A model generated the notes under the pieces. That model did not search any database. It was not told the origin of the DNA and saw only the letters and a list, made by a program, of their open reading frames with translations. A stretch of DNA of 64,000 bases. It comes from Caldilineales bacterium. GTDB lineage: Bacteria; Chloroflexota; Anaerolineae; J102. A program made the translations under genes and the position numbers. The stretch is from NCBI GenBank assembly GCA_024102915.1, contig JAGFJG010000090.1, forward strand, positions 1-64,000, read 5' to 3'. Shown here one piece after another: positions 42,408-50,397 of the stretch. How positions within the stretch are numbered: the first letter of the stretch is position 1; each line of letters starts with the position of its first letter.

Positions 42408-44417
42408 ATGCTAAACGATCTCTCCGTCTCGCCCCGCCAGAATGCCCCCACCCGAACATGGTGGCTGGCCCTGGCTGCCATCTCGTTGCTGGCGTTCGCA
42501 TTTCGCTTTTATCGCCTGGGCGACATGCCACCAGGCCTGCACTATGACGAAGCTTTCAACGGGCTAGATGCTTATGCGCTGTTGAGCACGCCCTTGCCGC
42601 AATGGCCGCTGTTCTTTACTGGCAACTTCGGGCGCGAGCCGCTGCACATCTACATGCTGGCGCTGGCTCAAGCCACGTTCGACCCCTCCGCCCTGACTTT
42701 GCGGTTGGTCCCCGCCCTGGTGGGTACACTGCTCACGCCGACGTTGGCCTGGCTGGCTTGGGAATTATCGCCTTCCCTGCGCGTGCGGAATCGCCAGCGC
42801 TTCAGCCTGTGGGCGGGCGCGGCAGCGCTGACCATGTTGTGGAGCCAGGTGTTCGCCCGTTACGCCATCCGCATCGAGCTTTTCGCCTTGATGGAAGTGC
42901 TGGTGTGGGCGGCGCTTTGGCGCGCCTGGCGAGGAAATCGCATCCGTTGGTGGGCGATAGCGGGGATTCTGGCCGGGGTCAGTTTTTATTCCTATTTGCC
43001 CGTCCGCATCCTGCCCCTGGCGCTGATCCCGATCATTATCCTGGCCCTCTGGCGGTATCGCCCGCAACTGGCTGCGCGCTGGCGGGGCGTGTTCCTCGCC
43101 GCCGGAACCGCCGCCCTGGTTGCCGCGCCGTTGGCATTCTATTTCCTGCGCAATCCCCTCTCGTTTTCGACCCGCTCCGGCCAGGTGAATATCCTCGACC
43201 AGGGCGGCCTGCCGGCTTTATGGCGAAACCTACTCGCCACCCTGGGCATGGCCTTTGTGCAGGGCGACGCCAACGCCCGCAACAACATCCCCGGCCGTCC
43301 CGTTTTGGACTGGCTGATGGCTGCGCCCTTCCTGTTGGGGTTGGTCTATCTCATTCGATATTTGCTGCGGCCAGCCGCCTTATTCCTGCTTTCATGGCTG
43401 GCGGTGATGTTGCTGCCCACTATCCTCAGCGACTACGCGCCCGCCTATCATCGAGCGATTGGGGCGATGCCGGTTTTCGCTCTGCTCATCGCCCTCGGCC
43501 TGGAGACGGCTGCCGCCTGGCTGGAAAAGCGTCAGGGCCAGGCTGGCGGTTGGGTGCAGTGGGCGGGCTGGGCCTGGTTGTTAGCCGGGGTCATTTTGAC
43601 GTGGCTGGCGTTCGCTCGTTGGAGCGCCCTGCCCGATCTGTTTTACGCCCGCGATGTCAGATTTCAGATGTTAGGCCAGCGTCTGGCCGAATCCGATCCC
43701 AATTCGACCATCTACATCAGCCCGCGTGGGGCCGATCACCCCACCGTTCGCTACACTCTGCTTTCGCAGCCGGCGACGCCCGATCTGCGCGGCTTCGACG
43801 GCGGCATTTGCGTGCGGATTCCGCAAGATGGCCGGGCCGAATATGTCTTCCTCGACGCCGAAGACACGCGCGGCCCTGGTCTCATCAGCAGCTATTTGCA
43901 CGGCGCCCCCCGCTCTCCAGCGATTTCCGATTTCGATGATCGCACCTGGGCCAGCACCCTGAGAGGCGACGCTCCGCCCGTTTTCCCCGAAATGATCGCT
44001 TTCCCGCAATCGCTGTCCGACGGCATCAAGCTCAACGGCTATTGGCTGAGCCAGGAGGCGCTCCAGCCCGGCGAACGGCTTTACGTGCGCCTGTTCTGGC
44101 AGGCCGATGCCGCGCCCGCGCAAGACTACACGACCTTCGTGCACCTGCTGCGCGCCAATCCCGATGGCGGCCTGGAATGGCTGGCCGGGTCCGACAGCAG
44201 GCCGGGCGGCGGTTCCTGCCCGACCGACGATTGGCGTCCGGGCGAGTTCGTCGTCGATGAACTGCAATTCGCCATCCCCGACAATCTATCCCCAACGGGC
44301 GCCTATTTTCTGGCGCTCGGCTTTTACACCGCCGCCGACGGCCAACGCCTGCCCATTCCCGGCCAATCCGATGACCAGATTTTGATCGGGCCACAGCCAG
44401 CCGTTGGGAGCGGCTGA
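42408..44417 (+). CDS. GT39-type membrane glycosyltransferase
   Basis: Membrane protein of 669 residues. Segments fill residues 15-450. The catalytic loop is in LGDMPPGLHYDEAFNGLDAYALL. Conserved later loops include NFGREPLHIYMLAL and RYAIRIELFALMEV. The outside C-terminal part (about 470-665) holds a beta-sandwich (LNGYWLSQEALQPGERLYVRLFWQAD, DYTTFVHLL, DDWRPGEFVVDELQF) like that of the GT39 protein at 37126. The start at 42408 is chosen because the 33 codons after the alternative ATG at 42309 have A/T-rich third positions unlike the gene. Probably glycosylates an exported polymer or protein. Confidence 0.85.
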   Translation: MLNDLSVSPRQNAPTRTWWLALAAISLLAFAFRFYRLGDMPPGLHYDEAFNGLDAYALLSTPLPQWPLFFTGNFGREPLHIYMLALAQATFDPSALTLRLVPALVGTLLTPTLAWLAWELSPSLRVRNRQRFSLWAGAAALTMLWSQVFARYAIRIELFALMEVLVWAALWRAWRGNRIRWWAIAGILAGVSFYSYLPVRILPLALIPIIILALWRYRPQLAARWRGVFLAAGTAALVAAPLAFYFLRNPLSFSTRSGQVNILDQGGLPALWRNLLATLGMAFVQGDANARNNIPGRPVLDWLMAAPFLLGLVYLIRYLLRPAALFLLSWLAVMLLPTILSDYAPAYHRAIGAMPVFALLIALGLETAAAWLEKRQGQAGGWVQWAGWAWLLAGVILTWLAFARWSALPDLFYARDVRFQMLGQRLAESDPNSTIYISPRGADHPTVRYTLLSQPATPDLRGFDGGICVRIPQDGRAEYVFLDAEDTRGPGLISSYLHGAPRSPAISDFDDRTWASTLRGDAPPVFPEMIAFPQSLSDGIKLNGYWLSQEALQPGERLYVRLFWQADAAPAQDYTTFVHLLRANPDGGLEWLAGSDSRPGGGSCPTDDWRPGEFVVDELQFAIPDNLSPTGAYFLALGFYTAADGQRLPIPGQSDDQILIGPQPAVGSG

Positions 44418-44437
44418 GCCCGACAAATCACAGAGCC

Positions 44438-44494
44438 GACGAACGTTGACGAAACTAGACGAACGGACGATGGACCTTTTCGTCAATCTTCGTC
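44438..44494. repeat. Family B repeat, copy 2
   Basis: The left arm GACGAACGTTGACGAAAC (44438-44455) and the right arm TTTTCGTCAATCTTCGTC (44477-44494) are imperfect reverse complements. It lies just after the GT39 stop codon. Confidence 0.65.
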
Positions 44495-44516
44495 CTAACG
44501 TCCCTTTGTCATAAAA

Positions 44517-44541
44517 CTGCCAGGCTGTTGAGACCTGGCAG
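44517..44541. terminator. Hairpin between convergent genes
   Basis: CTGCCAGG (44517-44524) and CCTGGCAG (44534-44541) form a perfect 8-bp stem with a 9-nt loop. It has no clear T-tract; it may be a terminator or another small palindromic repeat (CCTGGCAGGT type). Confidence 0.5.
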
Positions 44542-44553
44542 GTGTGAAAGTCG

Positions 44554-45186
44554 TTACTGATTGGCCGGAGCGCTCTCGATCTCGGCCGGACGCCGGTCGG
44601 GTGGCGCAAACTGTTCGTATGCGGGGATTTCGGCGGTGATGGACGCTGGCTTGGACGCGACCGCCGGAGCAGCGACCATCGGGTCGCTGACCACCTGCGT
44701 GGCGGCAGCCGGGGGCGGCACAATATCGGCGGAGCGTTTGGCTTGCTTGCCGGGATAAGCGCCGCAGTGCGGGCACCGCTTCCACTCAGGGTTGAGGAGC
44801 TCGCCGCATTGCTGGCAGGGGTGGCGCAGTTCGGTTTCGCAATGCGGGCAGAACTGCCAGTCCACCTCGGCCGGGCGGCCGCATTTGTGGCAATGCGGGG
44901 CCTGCTCGATCTCGCGCAGTAAGGCTTCTTCCTCCAGCGCCCGGTCATATTGCTCGGCCAGCGTATGTTTCGGGCGCAGCAGCAAATAGAGCAACACGCC
45001 CAGGACGCTGAAAATGGCGACCAGAAGCGTGGCGAGAAGGGCGGCGAAGATGTCGGATGAGCGGGTGCGGATGTCGCGCCAGGTCCACACGATCAACCCC
45101 ACCCAAAAGGCGACCAGCAGGCCGCCGGAAATGGCAACGACCCATTCCAGGCCGACGCCGATCAGGTTTGCGAATTGTTCAGGCAT
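44554..45186 (-). CDS. Membrane protein with two zinc ribbons
   Basis: Protein of 210 residues. Two membrane segments (about 15-35 and 47-70) are followed by a cytoplasmic part with two Cys4 zinc ribbons: CHKCGRPAEVDWQFCPHC and CQQCGELLNPEWKRCPHC. A Pro/Ala-rich tail completes the chain. The double zinc-ribbon design is common in bacterial membrane proteins of unknown role. GGAGG lies 11 nt before the ATG at 45186, and an extended -10 (TGCTATGAT) lies further upstream at 45258-45263. Function is unknown. Confidence 0.75.
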   Translation of the reverse strand: MPEQFANLIGVGLEWVVAISGGLLVAFWVGLIVWTWRDIRTRSSDIFAALLATLLVAIFSVLGVLLYLLLRPKHTLAEQYDRALEEEALLREIEQAPHCHKCGRPAEVDWQFCPHCETELRHPCQQCGELLNPEWKRCPHCGAYPGKQAKRSADIVPPPAAATQVVSDPMVAAPAVASKPASITAEIPAYEQFAPPDRRPAEIESAPANQ

Positions 45187-45257
45187 GAAAAAATTGCCTC
45201 CAAAGAGGTTACAGACTGCCAGCATCCCATAGCAGTGATGGGTGCGGGCAGGGCGGA

Positions 45258-45286
45258 ATCATAGCACAAGCCGAAGTCCCTGGGAA
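45258..45286 (-). promoter_or_regulatory. Extended -10 promoter of the zinc-ribbon gene
   Basis: On the minus strand TATGAT (45263-45258) is preceded by TGC. A weak TTCCCA -35 lies 17 nt upstream. Confidence 0.45.
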
Positions 45287-45334
45287 AACGCGTTCGTCGT
45301 TTTCGCGAGTGCGCTGTACCGGTGTTGCCCTGCT

Positions 45335-46858
45335 TCAGTCCGAAATGATCGGCAAGGTGACCACGAATCTCGATCCATTGCCCACTTCCGAAGTCACCGA
45401 GATTTCGCCCTGGCGCTGCGTGACGATCTCTTTGACCAGGGCAAGCCCCAGACCGCTTCCGTTCCCATCCCTGGCCTTGTCGACGCGATAGAAGCGGTCG
45501 AAGATCAGCGGCAAATCCGCCGGGGGGATGCCGATGCCTGTATCGGCCACCACGATTTCGATCTGGCCCTGACCTGCCGATGCAGAAAGGTTTACCTCCC
45601 CGCCCGGCCTCGTGTATTTGATGGCATTATCCAATAGATTGCGTACCAGCAATTCACAGTCGCTGGCATCCAGCGCCACCGGCGGCAGGCCGGAGGGGAT
45701 GTAGATGTTCAACGTAACCTGGGCGTGGTCGGCCAGCGGGGCCATGGTGCTGGCCGTGCGAGCCAGACAGTCCGAAGGAGAGGCCAGCGTGGCGGAAGCG
45801 GCGGGGGCGGACTGCATACGATTGAGGTCGAGCAATTGCCTCAGAAGTTGGCTGAGACGAGCGGTCTCGTCGCCGATCTCGGCCAGATAGCGCTGTACGT
45901 GGGCGCAGTCGTTCAAATCGACGCTCTGCAAAAGCTCGGCTCGCAACTGGATGGCGGTCAGGGGACTGCGCAACTCATGCGAGGCGTTGGCGACAAAGGT
46001 CCGCTCTTTGGCCAGCAACCGGCTGATTTGTTCAGCCATATGGTCGAACGCATTCGCCAGGATGCCCAGTTCGTCCTTGCGTTCCAGGTCGAGCCGCGTG
46101 CCCAGATCGCCATCGGCCAACTGATTGGCGGCAATGGTGAGCGCGTGAACTGGTCGTGTGATCTGCCGCCCGATGAGAATTGAGGCGATTACTGACAAGA
46201 CAGCAAGCAGCAAGCCGCTGCTGATCAACAGCACCCATGTGTTCCGAATCTGATCCTGGATGGTCGACATGGGGACGGATAATTGCACCAGGCCTCTGGG
46301 CGTCTCGGAATTGCCGACCGGCGCGGCCACGAAAATGCGTTCCTCTTCCGACCATTCATCGAACCGCACATGATATTGTTCCTGACCTTGCAGCGCAGCC
46401 ACAATTTCGGGGTGGCGGTCTTCGGTATGAATTGGCACGTCGGCATCCGAGGAATAGCGCACAAATAGCGAAGGATCGAGGATTGTGACACGTGCCGCCG
46501 TCTGGTCGGCGTAGGCGTCAACCAGGGCTTTGAAATCGCGATCGCCGATGGGCGAATAGACGGGAATGGGGCGAAGCTCATGATCATCTTCATCTTCGCC
46601 ATCTTCCTCGATTTCGATAGCGCCGCCGTGTTCCCGCTCATAAGCCAGTTGCGTGGACAGCGGCTCCACCATCCCGTTCGCCACGATCATCGCCTGGATC
46701 TCCAGCCTGTGCTCGGCTTCCTCCACCACCCCGGCCTGCAGGCGATAACCCGACCATAGCACCAGCCCGCCCAGGGCGACGATGATCACCGCCAGATTGA
46801 CAATCACCAGGCGCAGAGCCAGGCTGCGCCGCGGGTCAAGGCGTCGAAATAAGCTCAT
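45335..46858 (-). CDS. Sensor histidine kinase
   Basis: Membrane histidine kinase of 507 residues. Membrane segments at about 16-36 and 208-229 flank a 170-residue outside sensor domain with a striking acidic patch (IEIEEDGEDEDDHEL, about 81-95). HAMP follows (230-283), then the H box with His294 (ASHELRSPLTAIQ), the N box (LLDNAIKY), the G1 box (VVADTGIGIPPADLPLIFDRFYR) and the G2 box (GSGLGLALV). It should phosphorylate the response regulator whose gene overlaps its start by 23 nt. It is the last gene of a six-gene minus-strand operon with ApbE and a heme membrane protein. Confidence 0.93.
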   Translation of the reverse strand: MSLFRRLDPRRSLALRLVIVNLAVIIVALGGLVLWSGYRLQAGVVEEAEHRLEIQAMIVANGMVEPLSTQLAYEREHGGAIEIEEDGEDEDDHELRPIPVYSPIGDRDFKALVDAYADQTAARVTILDPSLFVRYSSDADVPIHTEDRHPEIVAALQGQEQYHVRFDEWSEEERIFVAAPVGNSETPRGLVQLSVPMSTIQDQIRNTWVLLISSGLLLAVLSVIASILIGRQITRPVHALTIAANQLADGDLGTRLDLERKDELGILANAFDHMAEQISRLLAKERTFVANASHELRSPLTAIQLRAELLQSVDLNDCAHVQRYLAEIGDETARLSQLLRQLLDLNRMQSAPAASATLASPSDCLARTASTMAPLADHAQVTLNIYIPSGLPPVALDASDCELLVRNLLDNAIKYTRPGGEVNLSASAGQGQIEIVVADTGIGIPPADLPLIFDRFYRVDKARDGNGSGLGLALVKEIVTQRQGEISVTSEVGNGSRFVVTLPIISD

Positions 46859-47552
46859 CGGCCGCCACGAAACGATAGCCGTAGCCGCGCACGGTCAGGA
46901 TCAGTTGGGGATTGGAGGGATCGGATTCCAACTTCTCGCGCAGCCAGCGGATATGGACATCGAGCGTGCGCGGCCCCCCAATCCAATCCTCGCCCCAGAC
47001 GACATCGAGCAGTTGTTGGCGATGGACGGCATTGCCGGCGCGCTGCATCAACGCTTCCAACAGGTTGAATTCCTTTTCCGTCAGATCGACCGCCTGTCCC
47101 TGGCGACGCACCAGGTGCGCGTCGATGTCGAGGCGAATGCCGCCGATATCGATTTGGTTCGGCGGGGTCATGGCCGTGTGCTGCACCCGGCGCAGATTGG
47201 CGCGGACGCGCGCCACCAGTTCGCGAAAGCTGAACGGTTTGACGATGTAATCATCAGCCCCGGTCTCCAGCCCCATCACCCGATCCATTTCCTGATCCCG
47301 GGCGGTGACCATGATCACCGGCGCCGAGGATTCCTGGCGGATGTGGCGCAAAAGCTGGAAGCCATCGATGCCGGGCAGCATCACGTCCAGCAAAATCAGG
47401 TCGGGCTGTTGCGAGCGGGCCAGGGCCAGGCCCTCGTGCCCATTGGCGGCGCGCCACACCTCGAAGCCTTCATTCTGCAGCCCGAAAATCAGCGGGTCTG
47501 CGATCATGGCGTCATCTTCAACCAACAATATCTTACTCTGTATCTGGCTCAT
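46836..47552 (-). CDS. OmpR/PhoB-family response regulator
   Basis: DNA-binding regulator of 238 residues. The receiver domain has acidic residues in LLVEDDAM, phospho-acceptor Asp56 in LILLDVMLPG, Thr in VTARD and Lys105 in DYIVKPFSF. The C-terminal winged helix is of OmpR type (VDLTEKEFNLLEALMQRAGNAVHRQQLLDVVWG, RTLDVHIRWLREKLE, VRGYGYRF). It overlaps the kinase gene downstream and the heme membrane protein gene upstream (ATGA). The 11-bp-period CTTAAC repeats at 50236-50263 are its most likely target. Confidence 0.94.
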   Translation of the reverse strand: MSQIQSKILLVEDDAMIADPLIFGLQNEGFEVWRAANGHEGLALARSQQPDLILLDVMLPGIDGFQLLRHIRQESSAPVIMVTARDQEMDRVMGLETGADDYIVKPFSFRELVARVRANLRRVQHTAMTPPNQIDIGGIRLDIDAHLVRRQGQAVDLTEKEFNLLEALMQRAGNAVHRQQLLDVVWGEDWIGGPRTLDVHIRWLREKLESDPSNPQLILTVRGYGYRFVAADELISTP

Positions 47553-48274
47553 GGATTGGACTTGGCCGTAATGAAAATCCGGTAAAACGTCAGGAATAGG
47601 ATACTGCCAATGGCGGCCCCATACAAAAGCCAGAGCTGGTTGGAGTCGGTTCCGGCGGCGATGCTATGCACAGTGACCAGCACAAACATGAGAAAGCTGG
47701 CGAAGTGGATTAATCGCCAGGCGCGGCGGCCAATGCGATTGCGGACGTAAAAACTGAAGCTGACAATCAGGCCGAGATAGAGGGCGATCTGGCCCCAGGC
47801 GGTGGCGATGGGTTTGTAACCGCTAGCGGCAAATGGAACCAGAATCTGCGGCAAAGTATAGCCGATGTAATGGTCGCCCATCAGGATGACGGCGTGGAAT
47901 CCGGCGAAAGCCAGAGCCACCAGGCTGGCGAATTGGTGCAGGTCGAAAGCGGCAGGGCCGCCCGGCCACAGGCGGGCCAGCCGGTTGGTGATGCTCAAAC
48001 CCAGAACCATGCTCAACCACAGCAGGACATAACCGATCACGCCCGAAGCGCGGGAGAGATGCCAGGGCGCCTGGGCGGCGGCGATGTCGGCGGCCAGCAG
48101 CGGCGTGCTGCGCGGCAAAAACCAGAGCGCCACCGCAGCGCCGAGAATGGCTCCGGCCAGCAAGAGGACGGCTGCCTGCCAGGGCAGGGCGTGTTGCGCC
48201 TGTTGTTCAGGCGTAACGAGGGTGGTAGGCGACAACGTGCGTTGCCAGAGTGTGGGTTTGGTAGGTGCTGCCAT
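47549..48274 (-). CDS. Ferric-reductase-like / MsrQ-type heme membrane protein
   Basis: Membrane protein of 241 residues with about six segments. Two helices each carry a His pair at heme-ligand spacing: HQFASLVALAFAGFH and HFASFLMFVLVTVH. This is the ferric-reductase-like/YedZ-MsrQ transmembrane pattern that passes electrons from quinol or flavin across the membrane. MsrQ is usually coupled to the MsrP periplasmic molybdoenzyme, which is not nearby; the neighbour is ApbE instead. The start overlaps the apbE end by 68 nt, so a later start is possible. Confidence 0.82.
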   Translation of the reverse strand: MAAPTKPTLWQRTLSPTTLVTPEQQAQHALPWQAAVLLLAGAILGAAVALWFLPRSTPLLAADIAAAQAPWHLSRASGVIGYVLLWLSMVLGLSITNRLARLWPGGPAAFDLHQFASLVALAFAGFHAVILMGDHYIGYTLPQILVPFAASGYKPIATAWGQIALYLGLIVSFSFYVRNRIGRRAWRLIHFASFLMFVLVTVHSIAAGTDSNQLWLLYGAAIGSILFLTFYRIFITAKSNP

Positions 48275-49217
48275 CGTTCAATACGAGTAAAATGGGGAGT
48301 TCGGTGTGTGTGGAAAGGTAAGTTTGTACGCCGCCGGTGTCGAGAATGGTGAGCGTGAGGGCCAGCACATCGGCCTCGGTCGCGGTGGCGGCGATGACCG
48401 TCGAATTCAGAATGTTGGTGGGGGCGGGCGTTCCCAGCCTGGGGTCGATCAGGTGGTGTTGCTGTCGGCCTCGAACCCGCCATTTGCGGTGATCGGTGCC
48501 GGACGTCGCCAGTCCGCACTGGCTGAGTTGCAGCAATGCCACATCCTGTTCCGGGGTCAGAGGATCGGCGATGGCGACGAGCCAACCGGCGGTGGCGGGC
48601 GGCGGCGCGCCAATGGCCAGATCGCCCCCGGCATCGATGAGCGCCGGCCCAAACGCCGAGAGTTTCTCCAGCGCTTTGTCGGCGGCCCAACCTTTGGCGA
48701 TTCCCCCAAGGTCGAGTTGCAACCCGTCCGGGATCAGGATCGTGCGGGCATCCGTATCGAGTTCGATGCGATGGTAATCGGGCAGCGATGACGGCAACGT
48801 TTTCTCTTGGTCGGAATCGCCGAGTTGCTCGAAGGATCGATCATAACCTGCGGCGATCAGTGTTTGGCCGACGGTGGGATCGAAGAGACCCGCCGTGCTG
48901 ACAGCCGCGTCCACGGCTGCCAGCGTCACTTCCCACAGGATGTCACCGGCATGGTAAGCGTTTCCGGTCGCCCGATTCAGGCGGCTGAGGTCGCTATCGG
49001 CACGAAAACGGCTGAGTTCGGCTTCCACTTGTTGCATCCATAATTCAACGCCGCGCAGGGCCTCTGGCGCTTGGGGGTGATCGCTGTAGACCGTAGCCAT
49101 CATCTCGCAGTTCATGGCTCGAAAGCGATGCGTGTGCTGACCGGGATGCGTCGCCATCTCGTTAGCGACTGGAGCGGGAGCGGGCAAGCGGTCGGGCGGG
49201 AACCTGTTGGGAGACAT
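48207..49217 (-). CDS. apbE: FAD:protein FMN transferase (ApbE)
   Basis: Flavin transferase of 336 residues that attaches FMN covalently to Thr or Ser of exported redox proteins, using FAD and magnesium. Seen: MNCEMMATVYS, ELSRFRADSDLSRLN, LFDPTVG, LDLGGIAKGWAADKAL, DAGGDLAIGA, HLIDPRLGTPAPTNI and ATATEADVLALTLTILDTGG. No signal peptide or lipobox is evident. No protein in this operon shows an obvious acceptor motif (D-x-x-S/T-G-A-T), so the flavinylated partner must be elsewhere. It sits between a small membrane protein and the heme membrane protein in the six-gene operon. Confidence 0.9.
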   Translation of the reverse strand: MSPNRFPPDRLPAPAPVANEMATHPGQHTHRFRAMNCEMMATVYSDHPQAPEALRGVELWMQQVEAELSRFRADSDLSRLNRATGNAYHAGDILWEVTLAAVDAAVSTAGLFDPTVGQTLIAAGYDRSFEQLGDSDQEKTLPSSLPDYHRIELDTDARTILIPDGLQLDLGGIAKGWAADKALEKLSAFGPALIDAGGDLAIGAPPPATAGWLVAIADPLTPEQDVALLQLSQCGLATSGTDHRKWRVRGRQQHHLIDPRLGTPAPTNILNSTVIAATATEADVLALTLTILDTGGVQTYLSTHTELPILLVLNDGSTYQTHTLATHVVAYHPRYA

Positions 49218-49539
49218 TGGGGATGGGATTCAATTGCAGAGGTGCGGGTATCGGATCGAGTGAGATTACTGTGCTTGCGCTATCAACTGGCGGGATCACC
49301 GTGGGCAGAGGCGCGAGTTGCACCTGTATGCCGGATGCGGCTGTGGGAATTGAAGTCGTCGCGGGTTGTGCGACGGCCACATTCGTGGGATTGGGCTGCT
49401 GCGCTGAGATTTCGCTAAGGGCGATTGCGCCCCATCCGCCCAGCGTTCCCGTCAGGGCGCAGGCCACGATCAAGGCCCGGCCCGCTACGGGTTTGGACGG
49501 CTTGCGCCGCTTACTCGCGGGTTTTCTGGGTTCAGTCAT
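49162..49539 (-). CDS. Small membrane-anchored linker protein, function unknown
   Basis: Protein of 125 residues: a basic cytoplasmic start (RKPASKRRKPSKP), one membrane segment (about 23-42), then a Pro/Thr/Val/Gln-rich outside part without Cys or recognisable domain. It overlaps the stop of the upstream coiled-coil gene by 8 nt (ATGACTGA) and the start of apbE by 56 nt, so it is embedded in the operon. Longer starts at 49572 or 49599 are possible. I do not recognise a family. Confidence 0.6.
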   Translation of the reverse strand: MTEPRKPASKRRKPSKPVAGRALIVACALTGTLGGWGAIALSEISAQQPNPTNVAVAQPATTSIPTAASGIQVQLAPLPTVIPPVDSASTVISLDPIPAPLQLNPIPNVSQQVPARPLARSRSSR

Positions 49540-50038
49540 CGTCGTGCGATTCTGAGTGTTCGGCTTCTTCATGGTCGTTTTCTTGATGATCGTCGTCACC
49601 CTGCCAGAAAGCCTGATCAGCGGACGAAGGTTGGCTTTGCGCCTGCATCGATTGCACCTGCAATGCCTGCAGGAATTGTCCTACGGATTCAAGTTGCATT
49701 CGATAGGCCTGGTCGCGTTGCAGCAACTCCTGATTCTGCGTCTTGAGCTGGCTGATTTCATCGTACGCTTGTTGAAGCTGGCCGTTCGCCTGTTCGATCT
49801 GACTGCGATAGGCGGCGTCGCGGGCCTGTAGCGTTTCCAACAACTGCGTTTCCGCCGGGGTGGGCGACGGCAATACCAACGTCTCAGTCTGAGCAGCCAT
49901 CTCGGCTGCGGCGACGTTATCGGAATCACTTGCCAGGGCTGTGTCCAGGCTGGGATAGGCCAGAAGAACTGCTGCGACAGCAATGATCACAAAAGCTGTG
50001 AGGGCGGCGGATGCGAAAAGGGCGGTGCGTTGTGTCAT
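49532..50038 (-). CDS. Exported coiled-coil protein with His/Asp/Glu-rich tail
   Basis: First gene of the six-gene operon, 168 residues. An N-terminal membrane anchor or signal (about 8-28) is followed by a coiled coil (about 62-130; LLETLQARDAAYRSQIEQANGQLQQAYDEI and on) and an extremely acidic and His-rich end (DDDHQENDHEEAEHSESHDDD with 5 His in the last 21 residues). The tail could bind divalent metal. It may be a metal or pH sensor element or an assembly factor for the redox proteins downstream; this is inference. No known family is recognised. Confidence 0.68.
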   Translation of the reverse strand: MTQRTALFASAALTAFVIIAVAAVLLAYPSLDTALASDSDNVAAAEMAAQTETLVLPSPTPAETQLLETLQARDAAYRSQIEQANGQLQQAYDEISQLKTQNQELLQRDQAYRMQLESVGQFLQALQVQSMQAQSQPSSADQAFWQGDDDHQENDHEEAEHSESHDDD

Positions 50039-50169
50039 GATTGAGAATCCTCCAATGGCGGATGATGTTTGGGTGGTGAGCCGGCTGGGCTGCGAGGTGC
50101 AAGCGGCGGCGTTTGTATGAATTCTGCCTGAAAACCAGACGTCGCTGGTTAAATCTCGGTCATGGTTAT

Positions 50170-50185
50170 GTTAAGCGTAGTTTAA
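50170..50185 (-). promoter_or_regulatory. Minus-strand CTTAAC-type boxes facing the ApbE operon
   Basis: GTTAAG (50170-50175) and GTTTAA (50180-50185) are read on the minus strand as CTTAAC and TTAAAC at a 10-bp period. They match the motif found three times near the cytochrome promoter and suggest autoregulation of the operon. Confidence 0.45.
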
Positions 50186-50235
50186 ATGACAGGTCGGGCG
50201 GATGAGGTCGGTAAGGCTGCCAGGATGAGTATTTG

Positions 50236-50263
50236 CTTAACATGCGCTTAACGTCCACTTAAC
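50236..50263 (+). promoter_or_regulatory. Three direct CTTAAC repeats at 11-bp period (PhoB/OmpR-type boxes)
   Basis: CTTAAC occurs at 50236-50241, 50247-50252 and 50258-50263, with exact 11-bp spacing. This is the geometry of direct-repeat boxes bound by OmpR-family regulators. The last box is next to the -35 position of the promoter for the cytochrome gene. Confidence 0.7.
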
Positions 50264-50284
50264 CAACAACCCGGTTTCCGCTGC

Positions 50285-50290
50285 TAGACT
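50285..50290 (+). promoter_or_regulatory. Extended -10 of the multiheme cytochrome promoter
   Basis: TAGACT at 50285-50290 is preceded by TGC. The -35 position has no consensus hexamer and is partly taken by the third CTTAAC box, as in activator-dependent promoters. Confidence 0.5.
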
Positions 50291-50397
50291 GACCACTTAT
50301 TGATGAAAGGCCGCCGATCCCCACACGAATATCCGGTTCATCCCCAGGCCGAAATGTTGTTCGCCATCGGGATGAACCCCCAAAACGAGGAGGTTCT

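Noticed and set aside
42602-43939. 445-codon frame inside the GT39 gene
   Set aside because: It is a same-strand shifted frame of a membrane protein with intact motifs; composition is Arg/Gly/Pro-rich as in shadows.
47549-49217. MsrPQ methionine sulfoxide reductase system
   Set aside because: The heme membrane protein resembles MsrQ, but no molybdopterin MsrP is encoded in the window and ApbE is the partner gene.
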